Assembly: GCA_052034865.1 (NCBI GenBank)
Contig: JBPOIC010000033.1
Location: 1-64,000 of the forward strand
Source of the DNA: JBPOIC01 sp052034865
GTDB taxonomy: Bacteria > UBA10199 > JADFYH01
Direction of reading: 5' to 3'
Length of the DNA: 64,000 nt
Shown here: positions 54,593 to 64,000 of the stretch, piece by piece
Position numbering within the stretch: the first letter of the stretch is position 1
How the letters are laid out: each line of letters opens with the position of its first letter
Program-made: the position numbers and the translations under genes
The notes under the pieces: model-generated
What the model was told of the DNA's origin: nothing
The model's database searches: none
The model's input: the letters and a program-made list of their open reading frames with translations, nothing else

Positions 54593-56409
54593 TTTTCAAT
54601 CTCCCGAAATTCGATCTGCACCATCACAGGACGTCCATGCGGACAGTGATAACTGGCCGCTCCTTCATCGAGTTGACGAATCAGTGCACGCATTTCTTCG
54701 TGACTTAAACTGTCTCCCGCACGGATCTGGCGATGGCAGGCCATGGTGGCGAAGATTTTATCGAGGTGATCTTCCAGTTTTGAGGAAACTTCAAACTCCT
54801 CCAGATCCTCTACCAAGGCTTCCATGAGGGGGGCGACTTCGATATGTCCTAAGACTTCAGGCAGTGACTGAACAACAAGGGTGGTAGGGCCAAACTCGGC
54901 GATTTCCATCCCAAGTTTTTCTAAGGCTTCTGCGTGGTTGATCAGAAGGTTTTTCTGGCTTTCTCGCACTTCTAGCGTTTGAGGAATTAAAAGTTTTTGA
55001 CAGGGAATATTTCCTGATTGGTAGCGCGTGCGTAATTGCTCAAATCCAATCCTTTCATGGGCCGCATGCTGATCGATAAGAATAAAATAATTTTCTGATT
55101 CACAAAGAATGTAAGTGCCCTTGAGCTGACCGATTACCCGCAGATGTGCAAAAGGCTCGCGACCGATTATTGTCCAGGCGGATTCTTCTTTGAGAGGCTG
55201 GTAATTTTCAGAAAACCAGCTCCCTGTAATCTTTTTATCAGCCTCCGAAAAAGGATCAGGGCTGTGAGGGTTCAAGTAAAATGCATTGCTTGGCTTTATT
55301 TGCGGGATTTGAGTTTCTTGTGTGATCTTTGAGAAATCCGTTGAGGGCGTCCCAGATCTTTTCAAATTCTCATGCATCACCTCAAAGCCAGGAGAGGAGA
55401 TCTCATTTTTTTTATTCCACGGACATTCGGCCAGTGTTTTTTGCAAGGTGCTTGCGACGAACTGATGGACGAGATTGGGATGTGTAAAACGCACTTCGCG
55501 TTTGGCAGGATGGACATTCACATCCACTTGATCCGGTGGAACATGCAGATACAGAACCACACACGGATACTGCTCCTTCATCAAAAGATTGCGATAGCCA
55601 GCTAAAATGGCGTGATTCAAAAGGCGATCTTTAATCGGACGCTGATTTAAAAAAAGATACATTGATTGTGAATGAGAGCGGCTTAAATTTGGATGGCCCA
55701 CATAGCCTTGCAGGATCATTTCATTTTGTTCAGCATGAATCGGATAAAATCCTTCTCCTACGGTTACACTCAAAACTTCCTGAATGCGATTTTCCAGGCT
55801 ACGCTGGATGAAACGCAGTTTTTCTTTTCCATTGTGATAAGCGATAAATTGAACTTCCGGAAAAGCAAGCGCCATCGCTGTGAGATAATTTTCGATATGA
55901 CCCCATTCGGTTTCGTTCGATTTTAAAAATTTAAGGCGGGCAGGGGTATTGAAGAAAAGGTCTCGGACTTCCATGGTGGTGCCGAAAGGATGAGCTGCTT
56001 CATGCTGATGCAGGATTTTTCCTCCCTCGATGGAAAGCTCAGAGCCTGCGTCGGTAGATGTTTCGCGCGGTCTGCTTTTGATCTGAAAACGGGATATGCT
56101 TCCGATCGAGGGAAGGGCTTCTCCACGAAATCCTAGCGTATGAATTGAGAAAAGATCTTCCAGTGTAGAAATCTTGGAAGTCGCATGGCGCTCTATGGAA
56201 AGTTGAATTTCTTCTGCGCTCATACCGTAGCCATCATCCTGCACGCGAATGAGTTTGCGGCCTCCATCTTCAATAAAAATCTCGATACGACTTGCCTGGG
56301 CATCGAGGCTGTTTTCCACCAATTCTTTCACAACCGAAAAAGGACGTTCCACCACCTCACCGGCGGCTATTTTTTCGGCGATATCGGAAGGGAGACGATG
56401 AATGCGCAT
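54571..56409 (-). CDS. mutL: DNA mismatch repair protein MutL with endonuclease motif
   Basis: A 612-residue GHKL ATPase. The N-terminal domain has IAAGEVVERPFSVVKELVEN, DDGYGM, HATSKI and TLGFRGEALPSI, then PPDQVDVNVHPAKREVRF. The C-terminal domain contains DQHAAHERIGFE, which fits the DQHAx2Ex4E metal motif of nicking MutL proteins, plus ACHRQIRAGD and CPHGRP. Repair is therefore expected to be MutH-independent. The start MRIHRLPSDIAEKIAAGE at 56409 is canonical; 24 upstream codons were dropped. It is followed by miaA in an operon. Confidence 0.96.
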   Translation of the reverse strand: MRIHRLPSDIAEKIAAGEVVERPFSVVKELVENSLDAQASRIEIFIEDGGRKLIRVQDDGYGMSAEEIQLSIERHATSKISTLEDLFSIHTLGFRGEALPSIGSISRFQIKSRPRETSTDAGSELSIEGGKILHQHEAAHPFGTTMEVRDLFFNTPARLKFLKSNETEWGHIENYLTAMALAFPEVQFIAYHNGKEKLRFIQRSLENRIQEVLSVTVGEGFYPIHAEQNEMILQGYVGHPNLSRSHSQSMYLFLNQRPIKDRLLNHAILAGYRNLLMKEQYPCVVLYLHVPPDQVDVNVHPAKREVRFTHPNLVHQFVASTLQKTLAECPWNKKNEISSPGFEVMHENLKRSGTPSTDFSKITQETQIPQIKPSNAFYLNPHSPDPFSEADKKITGSWFSENYQPLKEESAWTIIGREPFAHLRVIGQLKGTYILCESENYFILIDQHAAHERIGFEQLRTRYQSGNIPCQKLLIPQTLEVRESQKNLLINHAEALEKLGMEIAEFGPTTLVVQSLPEVLGHIEVAPLMEALVEDLEEFEVSSKLEDHLDKIFATMACHRQIRAGDSLSHEEMRALIRQLDEGAASYHCPHGRPVMVQIEFREIEKWFKRIV

Positions 56410-56615
56410 AGGTTCACGGGGGTAACATCCTGAACCTTGAAAGTCCAGAAACCGGTGGGATGTCATTCTGGAAGCTTTCAAATAAGTGAAGCAGCCTGTT
56501 TAAGATGAGTGTTTTTGTGTGTTGTTACTGCATTGCGGCATAAGAATTTATTGCCAGCGAATGCCGATTCTGTTTGGGAAAGCCCACTTACGAACATTTT
56601 TTAGGTGAGCTCATT

Positions 56616-58688
56616 ATGCGAAAGTTTAAAGCGGGTCTGATCGTATTCTTCTTTTTCTGTTTGTTTAAAAGTTTTGCTTTTGCCCAGGACGTTTCTTCGC
56701 AGGATGAAAAAACCCGATTTTATATTGTTCTTCCAAACCCTTCGGAAGATGAAGATCCGAGAGCTCATACCGCTTCCTCCAAAAGGATCGAATCCAAAAC
56801 CCTGCGTCAGGTGCCCCAAAGAAGAATCGGCGATCTTCTCACTCTCACTCCTGGCCTCATTGCGATCCAGCATTCTGGGGGTGGAAAAGCCAATCAGTAT
56901 TTTTTGCGTGGATTTGATGCCGATCACGGCACAGACATCGCCTTCTCCCTCGAAGGAATGCTGATCAATCAATTGAGTCACGGGCACGGTCAGGGGTTTG
57001 CCGATCTGAATTTTCTTATTCCCGAAATTCTCGAAACTCTCGAAGCTAGAAAAGGTCCTTATTTTGTTCAGGATGGCGATCTTGCAACAGCGGGTGCCAT
57101 CGAATTCCGCTTAAAAGAAAAACTGGAGCACAATCAGTTCACTTTTGAAACCGGCAGTTTCAATACCTTTCGAAGTTTGATTCTGGCCGGTAAAGAGAAC
57201 CAAAAGAGCCGATTTTATATCGCCAATGAGATTTATACGACCGATGGGCCTTTTGTGCATCCCGATCGCTATCTCCGCTATAATCTGATTTTTCGGGGCG
57301 CTTTTGATCTGGAAAAATGGAAAGGAAGTCTCATCACCTCCAGCTATCATGGCTTTTGGAATGCCTCCAATCAGATTCCTGCAACTTTTGTGGAAAACGG
57401 CTCTCTTGACCGATTCGATGCCCTCGATTCCACCGATGGTGGAAGCTCCCAGCGCCACCAAATTCTGGCAAAGCTCACCTATGCGCCCTCCGCAAAACAG
57501 AAAATCGACTGGATGGCTTATGGCGCCTATTATGACTTGAATCTTTTTTCCAACTTCACTTTCTTCCTCGAAGATCCGCTTCACGGGGATCAGCTCAATC
57601 AGAAAGATAAAAGGTTTCAGGCAGGATTTCAGACAAAATATGATCGCGAAGATTATTTAGGTCCTGTGCGACTCAGGCATTTTCTCGGAGCAGGCCTTCG
57701 CTTTGATCGCATCAAGAATGCCTTGCATCACACTCAGGCCAGAGCCTTGATCGAAGCCAATACTGAAAATCTTGTTTCTCTTCTCAATCCCTATTTCTAT
57801 TTGCAGGAAGACATTCAACCCGCTTCCTGGCTTCGTCTTAGCGGCGGGGTGCGGTTGGATGGGCTGCATATGGATGTGGCGGATCGTCTGGCACAAGGCG
57901 TGGAAGGTCAAAATACAAGTTGGGTTTTGAGTCCCAAGGCAGGAGTCGTTCTTTCTCCTCATTCCATACTGGATCTGTTTATGAATTTTGGACAGGGCTT
58001 TCACTCCAATGATGCGCGCGGGGTTGTGCGATCGATTGATCCAGCGAGTCCTTATGCAAAAGCAACGGGAGGGGAAGCGGGAATTCGGCTCAAGCCCTTT
58101 CAGCGTTTAAATCTTGATGTGGCTGCCTGGTATCTGGATTTGGAAAGTGAGCTGGTATTTTCAGGAGATGCAGGAACGACAGAACCCAGCGGACCGACAC
58201 GACGTGCGGGAATCGAAGCGGATTTGAATTATAAAATTCTTGACTGGTTGACGCTCGATTTTGATTTTACCTGGACCCATGCACGGTTTCGGGATCTTCC
58301 CGAGGGTGAAAACGCCGTCCCTCTGGCCCCCCGTTGGACCCTTTCGGGTGGGCTGATGGCAGAACATCCTTTGGGAATTTATGGCTCACTGCGCACCCGT
58401 GCCATCAGTGATCGTCCTGCCAACGAAGATGCTTCGCTGACAGCCACAGGCTATTATCTGCTGGATCTGATGCTGGGCGACAAACAGCAAAACAGGAAAT
58501 GGTTTGGATCTGACAAAAGCGGTTTTGCCCTGGAATTCAAGATCCTGAACTTTCTGGATGCCAATTATCGCGAGTCACAGTTTGATACAACCTCTCGACC
58601 GGATTCCACGGGAGCTGAATTGACAGACGTTCATTTTACTCCAGGCTATCCACGAACCTTTTTGGGATCTTTTACACTGTATTACTAA
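56616..58688 (+). CDS. TonB-dependent outer membrane receptor, probable metal uptake
   Basis: A 690-residue outer-membrane receptor: a signal peptide (about 1-25, ending FAFA), a plug domain (about 45-175) with QVPQRRIGDLLTLTPGLIAI and a His-rich segment QLSHGHGQGFADLNFLIPE, then a 22-strand-like barrel ending in an aromatic residue (SFTLYY). AGGTGAG precedes ATG 56616, so the longer frame was trimmed. The next gene encodes a HupE/UreJ-type permease, and the His-rich plug segment supports a metal ion or metal-chelate substrate. The precise metal is not known. The 134-base leader shows a CGGCAT/ATGCCG pair but no recognised riboswitch. Confidence 0.9.
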   Translation: MRKFKAGLIVFFFFCLFKSFAFAQDVSSQDEKTRFYIVLPNPSEDEDPRAHTASSKRIESKTLRQVPQRRIGDLLTLTPGLIAIQHSGGGKANQYFLRGFDADHGTDIAFSLEGMLINQLSHGHGQGFADLNFLIPEILETLEARKGPYFVQDGDLATAGAIEFRLKEKLEHNQFTFETGSFNTFRSLILAGKENQKSRFYIANEIYTTDGPFVHPDRYLRYNLIFRGAFDLEKWKGSLITSSYHGFWNASNQIPATFVENGSLDRFDALDSTDGGSSQRHQILAKLTYAPSAKQKIDWMAYGAYYDLNLFSNFTFFLEDPLHGDQLNQKDKRFQAGFQTKYDREDYLGPVRLRHFLGAGLRFDRIKNALHHTQARALIEANTENLVSLLNPYFYLQEDIQPASWLRLSGGVRLDGLHMDVADRLAQGVEGQNTSWVLSPKAGVVLSPHSILDLFMNFGQGFHSNDARGVVRSIDPASPYAKATGGEAGIRLKPFQRLNLDVAAWYLDLESELVFSGDAGTTEPSGPTRRAGIEADLNYKILDWLTLDFDFTWTHARFRDLPEGENAVPLAPRWTLSGGLMAEHPLGIYGSLRTRAISDRPANEDASLTATGYYLLDLMLGDKQQNRKWFGSDKSGFALEFKILNFLDANYRESQFDTTSRPDSTGAELTDVHFTPGYPRTFLGSFTLYY

Positions 58689-58823
58689 CGCACCTTGAGT
58701 GAGTTCAGGATTTGCAGCATCCCTCGACCTTAAGAATCCAGAAAACTGAATTCAGGAGTCAGAAATTTTTCCTTTCAAATGAAGATTCAATCAGATCCTC
58801 TCCAACCATTCGGGGCATCATCC

Positions 58824-59858
58824 ATGAAATTCCTGAAAACATCTTTTTATACAAAACTACTTCTCTTCATTTTATTTTCCTTCATTCCCACTCTTGCTCA
58901 CGCCCACGCCCTGCGTCTTTCCAACTCCGATTTTCAATGGAGCCCGCCTTCGTTCAAGTGGGATTTTCAGATTCATCAAACTGATTACGATTTAAAAATG
59001 AAAGAAATGGAAGAAGCGGTTGCGAAAGAGTATCTGCTCAAGCGCCTGTTTGTATCTCAGCCGGAAGGGATCTGTACCTTAAACGATCTCCAAATCATTC
59101 ACGATCCTGCGAAGGAGCTGGTTTCCCTCCATGCGACAGGAATCTGTCCTTCCGAAACTTCTTCGATACAGATTTCCTACGGACTTTTTTTTGGAGATTT
59201 CAATCATAAACACCTGATCAAATTCATTCATAAAAATCACACCCAGAGCGTGACGCTCTCACCTGAAAATCCGGAAGCAAAATTTGAAGTTGGTGGTGGG
59301 CCTGAAAACGAAATCTTAAGTTTTTTAAAGTTGGGTTTTGAGCATATTCTTTCAGGATTTGATCACATCCTTTTTATTTTCTCACTCATCCTGGCGGCAG
59401 CACGCTTGAAAGATCTGGTGCTTCTGGCAACCACCTTTACGTTCGCACACTCTATTTCGCTCGCCCTGGCGGTTTTCGATTGGGTGAACCTGTCTCCTTC
59501 CATCGTAGAGCCTTTGATTGCGGCGAGTATTGTCTTTGTCGCGGTAAAGACACTTGTTTTTCCGCAACCCAATTTAAGGTTTCAGCTGCTGATCGTCTTT
59601 CTCTTTGGTCTCATCCATGGGCTGGGATTTTCCGGAGCCTTAAAAGAGGCCAGTCTTCAAAATGAAAATCTGGCGATTCCTCTGATCTTTTTTAATCTGG
59701 GTGTTGAAGGAGGGCAGGTACTTTTTATTGCGGGGATCTATCCTTTGCTTCTTCTTTTAAGATCAAAATGGACTCAACGCTCTGTGATGATACAAAAAGT
59801 CTCTTTAGCGGCCATTGCCCTGATGGGGATGTATTGGATGGTAACGAGGGTTTTCTAA
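58824..59858 (+). CDS. HupE/UreJ family membrane protein
   Basis: A 344-residue protein: a signal peptide (ending THAHA-like in TLAHAHALRL), a periplasmic domain of about 150 residues, then a membrane part of six to seven helices with the HupE/UreJ signature KLGFEHILSGFDHILFIFSL and HGLGFSGALKEA. The family is associated with nickel, cobalt or related metal transport. With the TonB receptor upstream it forms an outer plus inner membrane uptake pair. ATG 58824 was chosen for the signal peptide; ATG 58779 would add 15 residues. Its TAA overlaps the stop of the convergent rhomboid gene (CTAA). Confidence 0.85.
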   Translation: MKFLKTSFYTKLLLFILFSFIPTLAHAHALRLSNSDFQWSPPSFKWDFQIHQTDYDLKMKEMEEAVAKEYLLKRLFVSQPEGICTLNDLQIIHDPAKELVSLHATGICPSETSSIQISYGLFFGDFNHKHLIKFIHKNHTQSVTLSPENPEAKFEVGGGPENEILSFLKLGFEHILSGFDHILFIFSLILAAARLKDLVLLATTFTFAHSISLALAVFDWVNLSPSIVEPLIAASIVFVAVKTLVFPQPNLRFQLLIVFLFGLIHGLGFSGALKEASLQNENLAIPLIFFNLGVEGGQVLFIAGIYPLLLLLRSKWTQRSVMIQKVSLAAIALMGMYWMVTRVF

Positions 59859-61483
59859 AGAGCTTGATCTGCGCACAAGTCTTCCAGCTCAAGACTTTTA
59901 AGCCTTGCACAAACAGGTTTTAATATTTCTTTGGCTTCTTTGATTTTTCCTTCGGAGTAGAGAAGGTTGGCCAGCAATTGACGGGCGCCATCTTCCAGTC
60001 CGGGTTCGAAATAGCGATCCAAAATCTTTTTTTCGTTTAAGATTTTTTCAAGTTCTTTTTGGGCATCCTGATTTTTTCCATCTTTATAAAAATCGAGCGC
60101 AGCCACGAAATGAATCCTGGGATCTCGTGGAAATTTTTGAAGCCATTGCGTAATTTTTTCTTCTCGTGCCTTTTCGGAAAGCTCATCCAGTTTCAAAAAA
60201 TCATCATTGGGAATCAGCAAGGTTTCTTCACGAATTTCCTCAGAAATTGACTGGTAGCCCTTCACCGATTGTCCAATTCCTACAAGTGAACCCAAGATCA
60301 GTAACAGGGCTAGCCCTTGAATCCAAATCGAACGGGAAGGTTCATTTTCTTCCTTTGACCAGACTTGATTGAAAACTCCCCACAAAAAAAGCCCGGCAAG
60401 GGCTCCTCCAAAGTGAGCAGCGTAATCGACGCGACCCGAGCCGAAAACCATGAGCGGAAGTAAAGAAGGGATGAGCACTTGAAGTAAAGGTCGTTGAACC
60501 TGGGATCGATAAATATAGGGAAGGCGGTAAGTCAAAAAAAAGGCAGTTGAAAAAATTCCCATGATGGCACCAGAAGCGCCAATCGAAACGACATAATCGG
60601 GGTTGAGAAAAAATCCCAGGACCGATCCTCCCAAACCCGAGAGAATAAATACAATCATGTACCACGCGCGCCCAACCATTCCTTCTAAGAAACGCCCTCC
60701 CATATAAAGTGCCAGACAATTGAAGAGAAGATGGATGAGATTCGCATGTAAAAACACGGGTGTGATAAAGCGATACCATTCCCGGTTTTCCATGATCCGT
60801 GATTTTTCAAACGCGCCCATGGCGATCAATTCGAGCGTATTCGGGCTGAGCTGAAAACTCCCGCGCATTTTATAGGCAACGACCATTTCAACGAGATATC
60901 CCAGCATCAAAATCAACAGAACGGTTATCGTCAGGGGACTTGAGTTGAACTGTGATGCAGATGGGAGATAGGATTTGGAGGGTTTTTGTACAAGATCCGG
61001 ATTTTGGACAAAGCGCTTCAGGAAAAAACGCAGGCTTAAGGTTCCAAAAAAAGAGGTGGTCGTCCAAATCCTTTTGTCGGAGAGATTCAGATACCATGGA
61101 TGAATCACGATCTTCTCTTTACCTGGAGAAGATTTCTTTAATGCCATTATAAAATCTTTTTTCCCAGAAAGATCTTCCGAGCCGATCTCGATCCAGTGAA
61201 CGGTCACAGGCATCTTGAGACCATTGATCGAACCTGTGAACTGAAGACAGTTTTTCCCAACTTCCATCAATACATTCTGAATGATTAATGGATGCTCGTT
61301 TTGCAAACTTGAATCTTTCAAACAGAGAATTTCAAAACGAGAGCCATCGGTTCGAATGAGCACCTCTTCACAATAACCCTTGAGATTAAAAAGCTCCGGA
61401 AGAGTGGTGTACTCGAATCCTCTTTCCTGAACAAGTCGCGCTGTCAGTTTTGAGATCGCAAGAGATGGATTTAAAGAGATCAT
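59855..61483 (-). CDS. Rhomboid-family intramembrane protease with extra N-terminal and C-terminal domains
   Basis: A 542-residue protein. Residues about 180-385 are the rhomboid core: WYRFITPVFLHANLIHLLFN with N255, the catalytic Ser in IGASGAIMG (S304) and the catalytic His in YAAHFGGALAG (H357). Residues 1-170 form an unrecognised soluble domain. Residues about 420-542 are helical and TPR-like (ARQLLANLLYSEGKIKEAKE). Rhomboids cut membrane proteins within the bilayer; the substrate is unknown. The long N-terminal domain is unusual for bacterial rhomboids. The stop codon overlaps that of the convergent HupE gene. Confidence 0.92.
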   Translation of the reverse strand: MISLNPSLAISKLTARLVQERGFEYTTLPELFNLKGYCEEVLIRTDGSRFEILCLKDSSLQNEHPLIIQNVLMEVGKNCLQFTGSINGLKMPVTVHWIEIGSEDLSGKKDFIMALKKSSPGKEKIVIHPWYLNLSDKRIWTTTSFFGTLSLRFFLKRFVQNPDLVQKPSKSYLPSASQFNSSPLTITVLLILMLGYLVEMVVAYKMRGSFQLSPNTLELIAMGAFEKSRIMENREWYRFITPVFLHANLIHLLFNCLALYMGGRFLEGMVGRAWYMIVFILSGLGGSVLGFFLNPDYVVSIGASGAIMGIFSTAFFLTYRLPYIYRSQVQRPLLQVLIPSLLPLMVFGSGRVDYAAHFGGALAGLFLWGVFNQVWSKEENEPSRSIWIQGLALLLILGSLVGIGQSVKGYQSISEEIREETLLIPNDDFLKLDELSEKAREEKITQWLQKFPRDPRIHFVAALDFYKDGKNQDAQKELEKILNEKKILDRYFEPGLEDGARQLLANLLYSEGKIKEAKEILKPVCARLKSLELEDLCADQAL

Positions 61484-61529
61484 ATTTTTTAAAGAGGATA
61501 AAATGTCTGGGTCGAAAGCGTTTCGAAAA

Positions 61530-62300
61530 TTATCTTTCCAGAATCCATTTCAACTCAAGCAGATCCGGGAGGCTCCTGATGGATTTTAAAAAACTCCAGA
61601 AAGTCTGAATTCCTTCTTTTTCGGCTTCTCCCAATTCATACGAGATCGATTTTGTAAAATAGCGCTCGAGAAGTTTTTGCGGATATTGTGGAAGGGTTTG
61701 AATGATCTGATTCAGGCGGGTTTTGCCTTCATTGTAGCTTTGATTCAAAAGGGGGATAATTTCCTTAAGATCCGGATTCGGTGTCATCCAGGCCGCATAG
61801 ACAAAGGGTTTTTGAGTCCATTCCCACCAGGCAAGACCCAAATCCAGTTCTTCCCAGCCATTCTCCTGAGAAAGCAAGGCTTTGTCCCCAATAAGAAGTT
61901 TTGCCTCAATGTCTGGATGAACAAGCTCCTGAATAAAATCGATCGATTTCAAATCCCTCTGAAAACGATTTTTCAAAATGACTTTGAGCAATTCCTGAGA
62001 GGTTCTGGATTCTGTATCGAGATAAATGTGTTGGAGTGTGCTCGGGTGGGATCCGTTTTGATAAAAAAGTTTTACGCTTTCGACAGCACCCCGTGAGGCA
62101 ATGGCCAGGTTGGGAACCAGGTAAAGATCGGGTCGTGTAAAGTAATAAACAATGGGAATGAGAGCTGCATCCACTTCACCTGCTTCAAGCAGAGGGATGA
62201 GTTGGGCGGGAGGACGAAAGAGAACCCTGGCTTTTTGTGGATCAAGAAAGTGAATGAGAGGCAGGGCATTGATATAAGAAACACAGCCTAAACGAAGCAT
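61530..62300 (-). CDS. mqnA: MqnA, chorismate dehydratase of the futalosine menaquinone pathway
   Basis: A 256-residue periplasmic-binding-fold enzyme. The N-terminal motif LRLGCVSYINALPLIHFLDP and the central AIASRGAVESVKLFYQNG and YLDTESRTSQELLKVIL match MqnA, which converts chorismate to 3-enolpyruvylbenzoate. The distinction from MqnD is by the N-terminal YxNxLP motif. This ties to the menaquinol-using ACIII at the other end of the window. ATG 62300 is used rather than the TTG four codons upstream. It lies downstream of the groEL terminator, so it is probably transcribed separately. Confidence 0.85.
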   Translation of the reverse strand: MLRLGCVSYINALPLIHFLDPQKARVLFRPPAQLIPLLEAGEVDAALIPIVYYFTRPDLYLVPNLAIASRGAVESVKLFYQNGSHPSTLQHIYLDTESRTSQELLKVILKNRFQRDLKSIDFIQELVHPDIEAKLLIGDKALLSQENGWEELDLGLAWWEWTQKPFVYAAWMTPNPDLKEIIPLLNQSYNEGKTRLNQIIQTLPQYPQKLLERYFTKSISYELGEAEKEGIQTFWSFLKSIRSLPDLLELKWILER

Positions 62301-62341
62301 ATCAAAGCTCAATCACGCAGGGGCTATGGTGTCAAGGTAAG

Positions 62342-62377
62342 GCAAAAAAAAAGGCGTCCGTTTGTGGCGGACGCCTT
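62342..62377 (-). terminator. Intrinsic terminator of groEL
   Basis: AAGGCGTCCG (62351-62360) and CGGACGCCTT (62368-62377) pair around a 7-base loop. On the minus strand the stem is followed by a run of T residues. Confidence 0.93.
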
Positions 62378-62410
62378 TTGCAAGTGCGTTCAGAAAGACT
62401 CAAGCGGTGA

Positions 62411-64000
62411 CTACATCATTCCGCCCATGCCTCCCATACCGCCCATTCCTCCGTGTCCGCCGGGCATGGCTGCATCTTTCTTTTCTTCAGGATCATCGGC
62501 AATGAGAGCTTCCGTGGTGATCATCAGACTTGCCACGCTGGAAGCGTTCAGAAGGGCATTGCGAGTAACCTTGGTAGGGTCGATGATACCGGCAGCCAAA
62601 AGATCTTCGAACCTCTCCTTGGCGGCGTTGTAACCGTAGGCCCCTTTATTTTTCTTCACTTCGTCCACAACAATCGCACCTTCGACACCCGCGTTTTCGG
62701 CTATCTGACGGGCAGGCTCTTCAAGAGCGCGACGGATGATGTTTACTCCGGCCTGTTCTTCGGCATCGAGCTTTAATTTCTCGACGGCGTTAATGCAGCG
62801 AATAAGAGCCACACCACCGCCAGGGACGATGCCTTCTTCGACGGCTGCGCGGGTTGCATGCAGGGCGTCTTCAACGCGGGCCTTCTTTTCTTTCATTTCG
62901 GTTTCGGTCGCGGCACCGACATTGATGACGGCCACACCGCCAACAAGCTTGGCCAGTCTTTCCTGGAGTTTTTCACGATCGTAGTCGCTGCTGGTTTCTT
63001 CAACCTGGGCGCGAATCTGTTTCACGCGGGCCTGAATATCGCTATCGCTTCCAGCTCCATCGATGATGGTGGAGTTGTCTTTATCGATCACCACGCGTTT
63101 GGCGCGTCCGAGATCTTTCAAGGTCAGGTTTTCAAGCTTAAGGCCCAGCTCTTCGGCAATACATTTTCCACCGGTTAAGGTGGCAATGTCTTCAAGCATG
63201 GCCTTGCGGCGATCGCCAAAGCCAGGGGCTTTTACGGCGGAAGCATGCAGAGTTCCACGCAGCTTGTTCACGACGAGGGTGGCCAAGGCTTCACCATCTA
63301 CATCTTCGGCGATGATGAGTAAGGGTTTACCGACCTTGGCAATGTTTTCAAGGACGGGAAGAAGCTCTTTCATCGAGCTGATCTTCTTTTCATGAATGAG
63401 GATATAGGGGTTTTCGAGGACGCATTCCATTCTTTCGGAATCGGTCACGAAATAGGGAGAGAGGTAACCACGATCAAACTGCATACCTTCGACGACATCA
63501 AGGCTTGTTTCCATGCTCTTGGCTTCTTCAACGGTGATGACACCTTCTTTACCGACCTTATCCATCGCTTCGGCGATGATGGTTCCGATGGTGTCGTCGT
63601 TGTTAGCCGAGATGGTACCGACCTGAGCGATTTCTTTTCGATCTTTGGTGGGCTTGGAGAGTTTTTTAAGCTCTTCGATGGCAGCGGCGACGGCTTTTTC
63701 AATTCCGCGTTTGATTGCCATTGGATTGTGACCGGCGGCGACCATCTTGGCGCCTTCGCGGTAGATGATCTGGGCTAAAACGGTCGCGGTGGTGGTTCCA
63801 TCGCCAGCAACATCCGAGGTTTTGGAGGCCACTTCGCGCACCATTTGGGCGCCCATGTTTTCAAATTTACATTTCAGCTCGATTTCTTTGGCCACAGTCA
63901 CTCCGTCCTTGGTGACAGTGGGTGAGCCAAAGCTTTTTTCAAGCACGACGTTACGACCGCGAGGTCCGAGGGTGACCTTCACGGCATCTGCCAGGGTGTC
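62411..64000 (-). CDS. groEL: Chaperonin GroEL (5' end outside the window)
   Basis: 529 residues are visible; the frame stays open to the window edge, and about 20 N-terminal residues are missing. It begins in [20 protein letters not shown] and contains the ATP motif [12 protein letters not shown], the apical domain, [17 protein letters not shown] and a Gly/Met tail ([13 protein letters not shown]) characteristic of bacterial type I chaperonins. It folds proteins with GroES, whose gene is presumably just beyond the window end. A GTG at 63982 is an internal Val codon, not a start. Confidence 0.98.
   Translation of the reverse strand, partial: DTLADAVKVTLGPRGRNVVLEKSFGSPTVTKDGVTVAKEIELKCKFENMGAQMVREVASKTSDVAGDGTTTATVLAQIIYREGAKMVAAGHNPMAIKRGIEKAVAAAIEELKKLSKPTKDRKEIAQVGTISANNDDTIGTIIAEAMDKVGKEGVITVEEAKSMETSLDVVEGMQFDRGYLSPYFVTDSERMECVLENPYILIHEKKISSMKELLPVLENIAKVGKPLLIIAEDVDGEALATLVVNKLRGTLHASAVKAPGFGDRRKAMLEDIATLTGGKCIAEELGLKLENLTLKDLGRAKRVVIDKDNSTIIDGAGSDSDIQARVKQIRAQVEETSSDYDREKLQERLAKLVGGVAVINVGAATETEMKEKKARVEDALHATRAAVEEGIVPGGGVALIRCINAVEKLKLDAEEQAGVNIIRRALEEPARQIAENAGVEGAIVVDEVKKNKGAYGYNAAKERFEDLLAAGIIDPTKVTRNALLNASSVASLMITTEALIADDPEEKKDAAMPGGHGGMGGMGGMGGMM

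Noticed and set aside
56482..56615. Possible riboswitch before the TonB receptor
   Set aside because: Only a CGGCAT/ATGCCG pair is visible; no cobalamin box, NiCo or other known metal-riboswitch features were recognised.
63063..63778. Open frames opposite groEL
   Set aside because: They are entirely antisense to a conserved chaperonin, with no independent signals.
1..64000. CRISPR arrays, rRNA genes, insertion sequences and replication origin
   Set aside because: No regularly spaced repeats, rRNA signature, transposase gene or DnaA-box cluster was noticed while reading the window.

Overview
This is a gene-dense 64 kb chromosomal stretch from an aerobic, diderm (Gram-negative) bacterium. The evidence for two membranes is Lnt, TolC, a TonB-dependent receptor, AsmA-type proteins and lipoprotein signals. 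Respiration by Alternative Complex III plus a caa3 oxidase, a futalosine-route menaquinone gene (mqnA), a complete Bat operon, MutL with an endonuclease motif and a tRNA gene lacking an encoded CCA would fit a deltaproteobacteria-like or related lineage. That placement is inference. No rRNA, CRISPR array, integrase or insertion sequence was seen.

Layout. 1-14267 (+) is one respiratory block: the 3' end of actA, then actBCDEF (quinol:cytochrome c/oxidase oxidoreductase), a SCO copper chaperone, coxB-coxA-coxC-coxD of a caa3-type oxidase, and ctaA/ctaB for haem A. Haem c domains are fused to both CoxB and CoxD, so electrons can pass from ACIII to the oxidase through tethered cytochromes. 14709-18075 carries divergent dnaK and dnaJ. 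18125-26216 (+) is a MoxR-Bat operon (moxR, DUF58, a DUF4381-like gene, batA-batE). 26466-29312 (+) is an acyl-CoA dehydrogenase/MaoC pair that looks like methylsuccinyl-CoA dehydrogenase and mesaconyl-CoA hydratase of the ethylmalonyl-CoA pathway.

29398-35621 (-) is a MacAB/TolC-like export operon (tolC, hlyD-type adaptor, ATPase, two FtsX-type permeases). Its ATPase gene has an in-frame TAA just before the Walker A motif, and a small unrelated gene lies on the opposite strand between the two permease genes. 36115-39581 (-) is an accessory cassette: a lytic transglycosylase, a half-length citrate-synthase-fold protein lacking two catalytic residues, a sulfotransferase-like P-loop protein and three unrecognised small proteins. 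Its style is phage- or delivery-system-like, and it is the best candidate here for an undescribed system.

39914-53481 (+) is mostly housekeeping: yjbQ, pgpH (HD phosphodiesterase), ybeY, lnt, prfB with the classical programmed +1 frameshift, a periplasmic FG-GAP-like protein, tRNA-Met(CAU), der, a YihY/BrkB membrane protein, a small secreted protein, a KGG-motif stress protein and an AsmA-like protein. 53642-56409 (-) is mutL-miaA. 56616-59858 (+) is a TonB receptor plus HupE/UreJ-type permease, a likely metal-uptake pair. 59855-64000 (-) holds a rhomboid protease with extra domains, mqnA and groEL, whose 5' end lies outside the window.

Starts were moved inward from the longest possible frame where a Shine-Dalgarno sequence, a signal peptide or family alignment supported it; each case is stated. 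Family assignments come from reading motifs, not from database searches.
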